Shown: in pieces, positions 63,291 through 64,000 of the stretch
Layout of the letters: every line of letters begins with the position of its first letter
Position numbering within the stretch: position 1 is the stretch's first letter
Assembly (NCBI GenBank): GCA_002471665.1
Contig: DKQK01000040.1
Coordinates: forward strand, 408,802-472,801
DNA length: 64,000 nucleotides
Reading direction: 5' to 3'
Source: Gammaproteobacteria bacterium UBA7310
Lineage (GTDB): Bacteria; Pseudomonadota; Gammaproteobacteria; Pseudomonadales; Ketobacteraceae
Translations under genes and position numbers: made by a program
Notes under the pieces: generated by a model
Databases searched by the model: none
What the model saw: only the letters and a program-made list of their open reading frames with translations
What the model was told of the DNA's origin: nothing

Positions 63291-63928
63291 CTATCAAAGT
63301 TCAGATTACGTTCGCTTAGATTGCAACACAGGCAACCTTTGTGTAGCAGCCGAAATATAGAAAGTTCGCGAAGATGTCGATTGGCTGGAATATTGCGATC
63401 TAAAAGTTCCCCAAAATATGCGCCTTCTACAGGAATTATTTCTTCTATGAGTCGGCGTTCGGTAGGTTCGGTATCGTAGTGCTGCCCCCTTACCAGAACT
63501 CTGATTATCGTTAGCCAATTTTCAGCCAAGATTTCTTGTTCGTATAATTCTTCGTTTGAAATAACCTGGAAGTGAAAGCCATTGAGCCTAAGGTATTCTT
63601 CAAAATCATCTCGCCAGGGTTTATCAAATCGGCCACCGCGTTTAATCTCGATGATAGTTTTCTTGGTGCCTTCCTGGACAAAACAGTCTGGCGTATAAAG
63701 GGTTCGACCAATCTGAAATCGAAATGGTTGAGGCACAAACCAAGGTACACGATCTTTAGACTCGTTAATTGCCGCGTGATATAGCTCAGCACGGGAGTGG
63801 AAGCAGGCCACATGCGGAAACTTCACGAAATGCTGTTCGTGATAATCTGCCGACATGCGTAACGACTTCGGGGTTGGGATCTGGGTAGGTACCCAATCGT
63901 TTACCTTGATCTTTGTATTCGCATTCAT
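63269..63928 (-). CDS. tnsA: TnsA-like endonuclease
   Basis: 219 residues. The PD-(D/E)xK nuclease core has Glu48 (SRAELYHAA), Asp81 (YTPDCFVQ) and Glu94-x-Lys96 (IIEIKRGG), matching the TnsA arrangement that cleaves 5-prime ends, so the element moves by cut-and-paste. First gene of the operon; the left end of the transposon should lie just beyond, at or past the window edge. Confidence 0.9.
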   Translation of the reverse strand: MNANTKIKVNDWVPTQIPTPKSLRMSADYHEQHFVKFPHVACFHSRAELYHAAINESKDRVPWFVPQPFRFQIGRTLYTPDCFVQEGTKKTIIEIKRGGRFDKPWRDDFEEYLRLNGFHFQVISNEELYEQEILAENWLTIIRVLVRGQHYDTEPTERRLIEEIIPVEGAYFGELLDRNIPANRHLRELSIFRLLHKGCLCCNLSERNLNFDSWVTPCI

Positions 63929-63956
63929 ATATTCACCTATATAAGCAAACCACTCT

Positions 63957-63997
63957 TTAACGTCAGATCTGAGCGAATTGAGTTATTGTCAAATCTG
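63957..63997. repeat. Candidate TnsB-binding repeats of the Tn7-like left end
   Basis: On the minus strand CAGATTTGACAATAA (63997-63983) and CAGATCTGACGTTAA (63971-63957) are 12/15 identical and 26 bp apart, just upstream of tnsA. Tn7 ends carry such ~22-bp TnsB sites. The terminal TGT is not in the window, so this remains a candidate. Confidence 0.5.
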
Positions 63998-64000
63998 GTG

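Noticed and set aside
59010..63928. CRISPR-associated transposon
   Set aside because: No cas genes, repeats or spacers are seen around the tns genes, and TniQ is longer than in known type I-F systems.

Overview
This window looks like a chromosomal stretch of an aerobic, probably marine, Gammaproteobacterium with a lipid- and steroid-oriented metabolism. That is inferred from gene content, not from a marker gene: FadL-type outer-membrane transporters, two cytochromes P450, a Tat-exported cholesterol-oxidase-like GMC enzyme, a KstD-like flavoprotein, a lipase with its foldase, and many small TetR/MarR/AraC-controlled operons. No rRNA, tRNA or CRISPR array was seen. Gene orientation changes often, and broken genes are frequent (FadL-like, BVMO tail, PF10118 hydrolase, histidine kinase, IS66), so this is an accessory, remodelled region.

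Layout. 1-4.7 kb: glutathione reductase, arylamine N-acetyltransferase, a small DMT-type permease, a Crp/Fnr regulator and a PrpF-family isomerase. 4.8-15.3 kb: a large divergent locus around a TetR gene and a perfect inverted-repeat operator (9842-9878). Leftward run two tiny membrane proteins, two larger membrane proteins, a P450cam-like P450, a 104-aa protein and a frameshifted FadL-like porin. Rightward run TetR, an AveC-like membrane protein, an SDR, and a VWA/MoxR-type AAA pair. This is the best candidate for an undescribed pathway. 15.4-19.1 kb: a Tat-lipoprotein member of the fumarylacetoacetase family, divergent from a TetR-MDR-CMD operon. 19.3-23.2 kb: a P450 and NHL-repeat operon divergent from a MarR-small membrane protein-outer-membrane protein operon. 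23.2-27.1 kb: PpiC-like isomerase, HupE/UreJ and DUF3604. 27.4-30.3 kb: a short Rho-like ATPase lacking the RNA-binding domain, a Baeyer-Villiger monooxygenase tail, an alpha/beta hydrolase and a TetR gene with two operators.

30.3-32.6 kb: His-rich membrane protein, second HupE/UreJ, membrane-anchored protein and DUF6488 protein, closed by a strong terminator. 32.9-35.1 kb: GMC oxidase and a decayed metal-dependent hydrolase. 35.5-38.7 kb: a bufferin-type copper-peptide operon (bufA-bufB-bufC) translationally coupled to an ECF sigma factor and a probable anti-sigma factor. 39.2-48.7 kb: an AraC regulator and two rightward catabolic operons (SDR-MBL-hydrolase-DUF2505 and KstD-like-TPP enzyme-GMC). 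Each is preceded by a copy of the same ~98-bp promoter segment, so both are probably under the AraC protein.

48.8-55.5 kb: histidine kinase remnant, MBL lipoprotein, Crp/Fnr regulator, lipase and lipase chaperone, and an intact FadL-like porin. 55.5-58.7 kb: IS66 remnant, hipBA toxin-antitoxin and a small MatP-like ribbon-helix-helix candidate. 59.0-64.0 kb: the tnsA-tnsB-tnsC-tniQ core of a Tn7-like transposon, reading leftward, with candidate TnsB-binding repeats at the window edge. The 55-59 kb stretch may be its cargo. No cas genes are visible.
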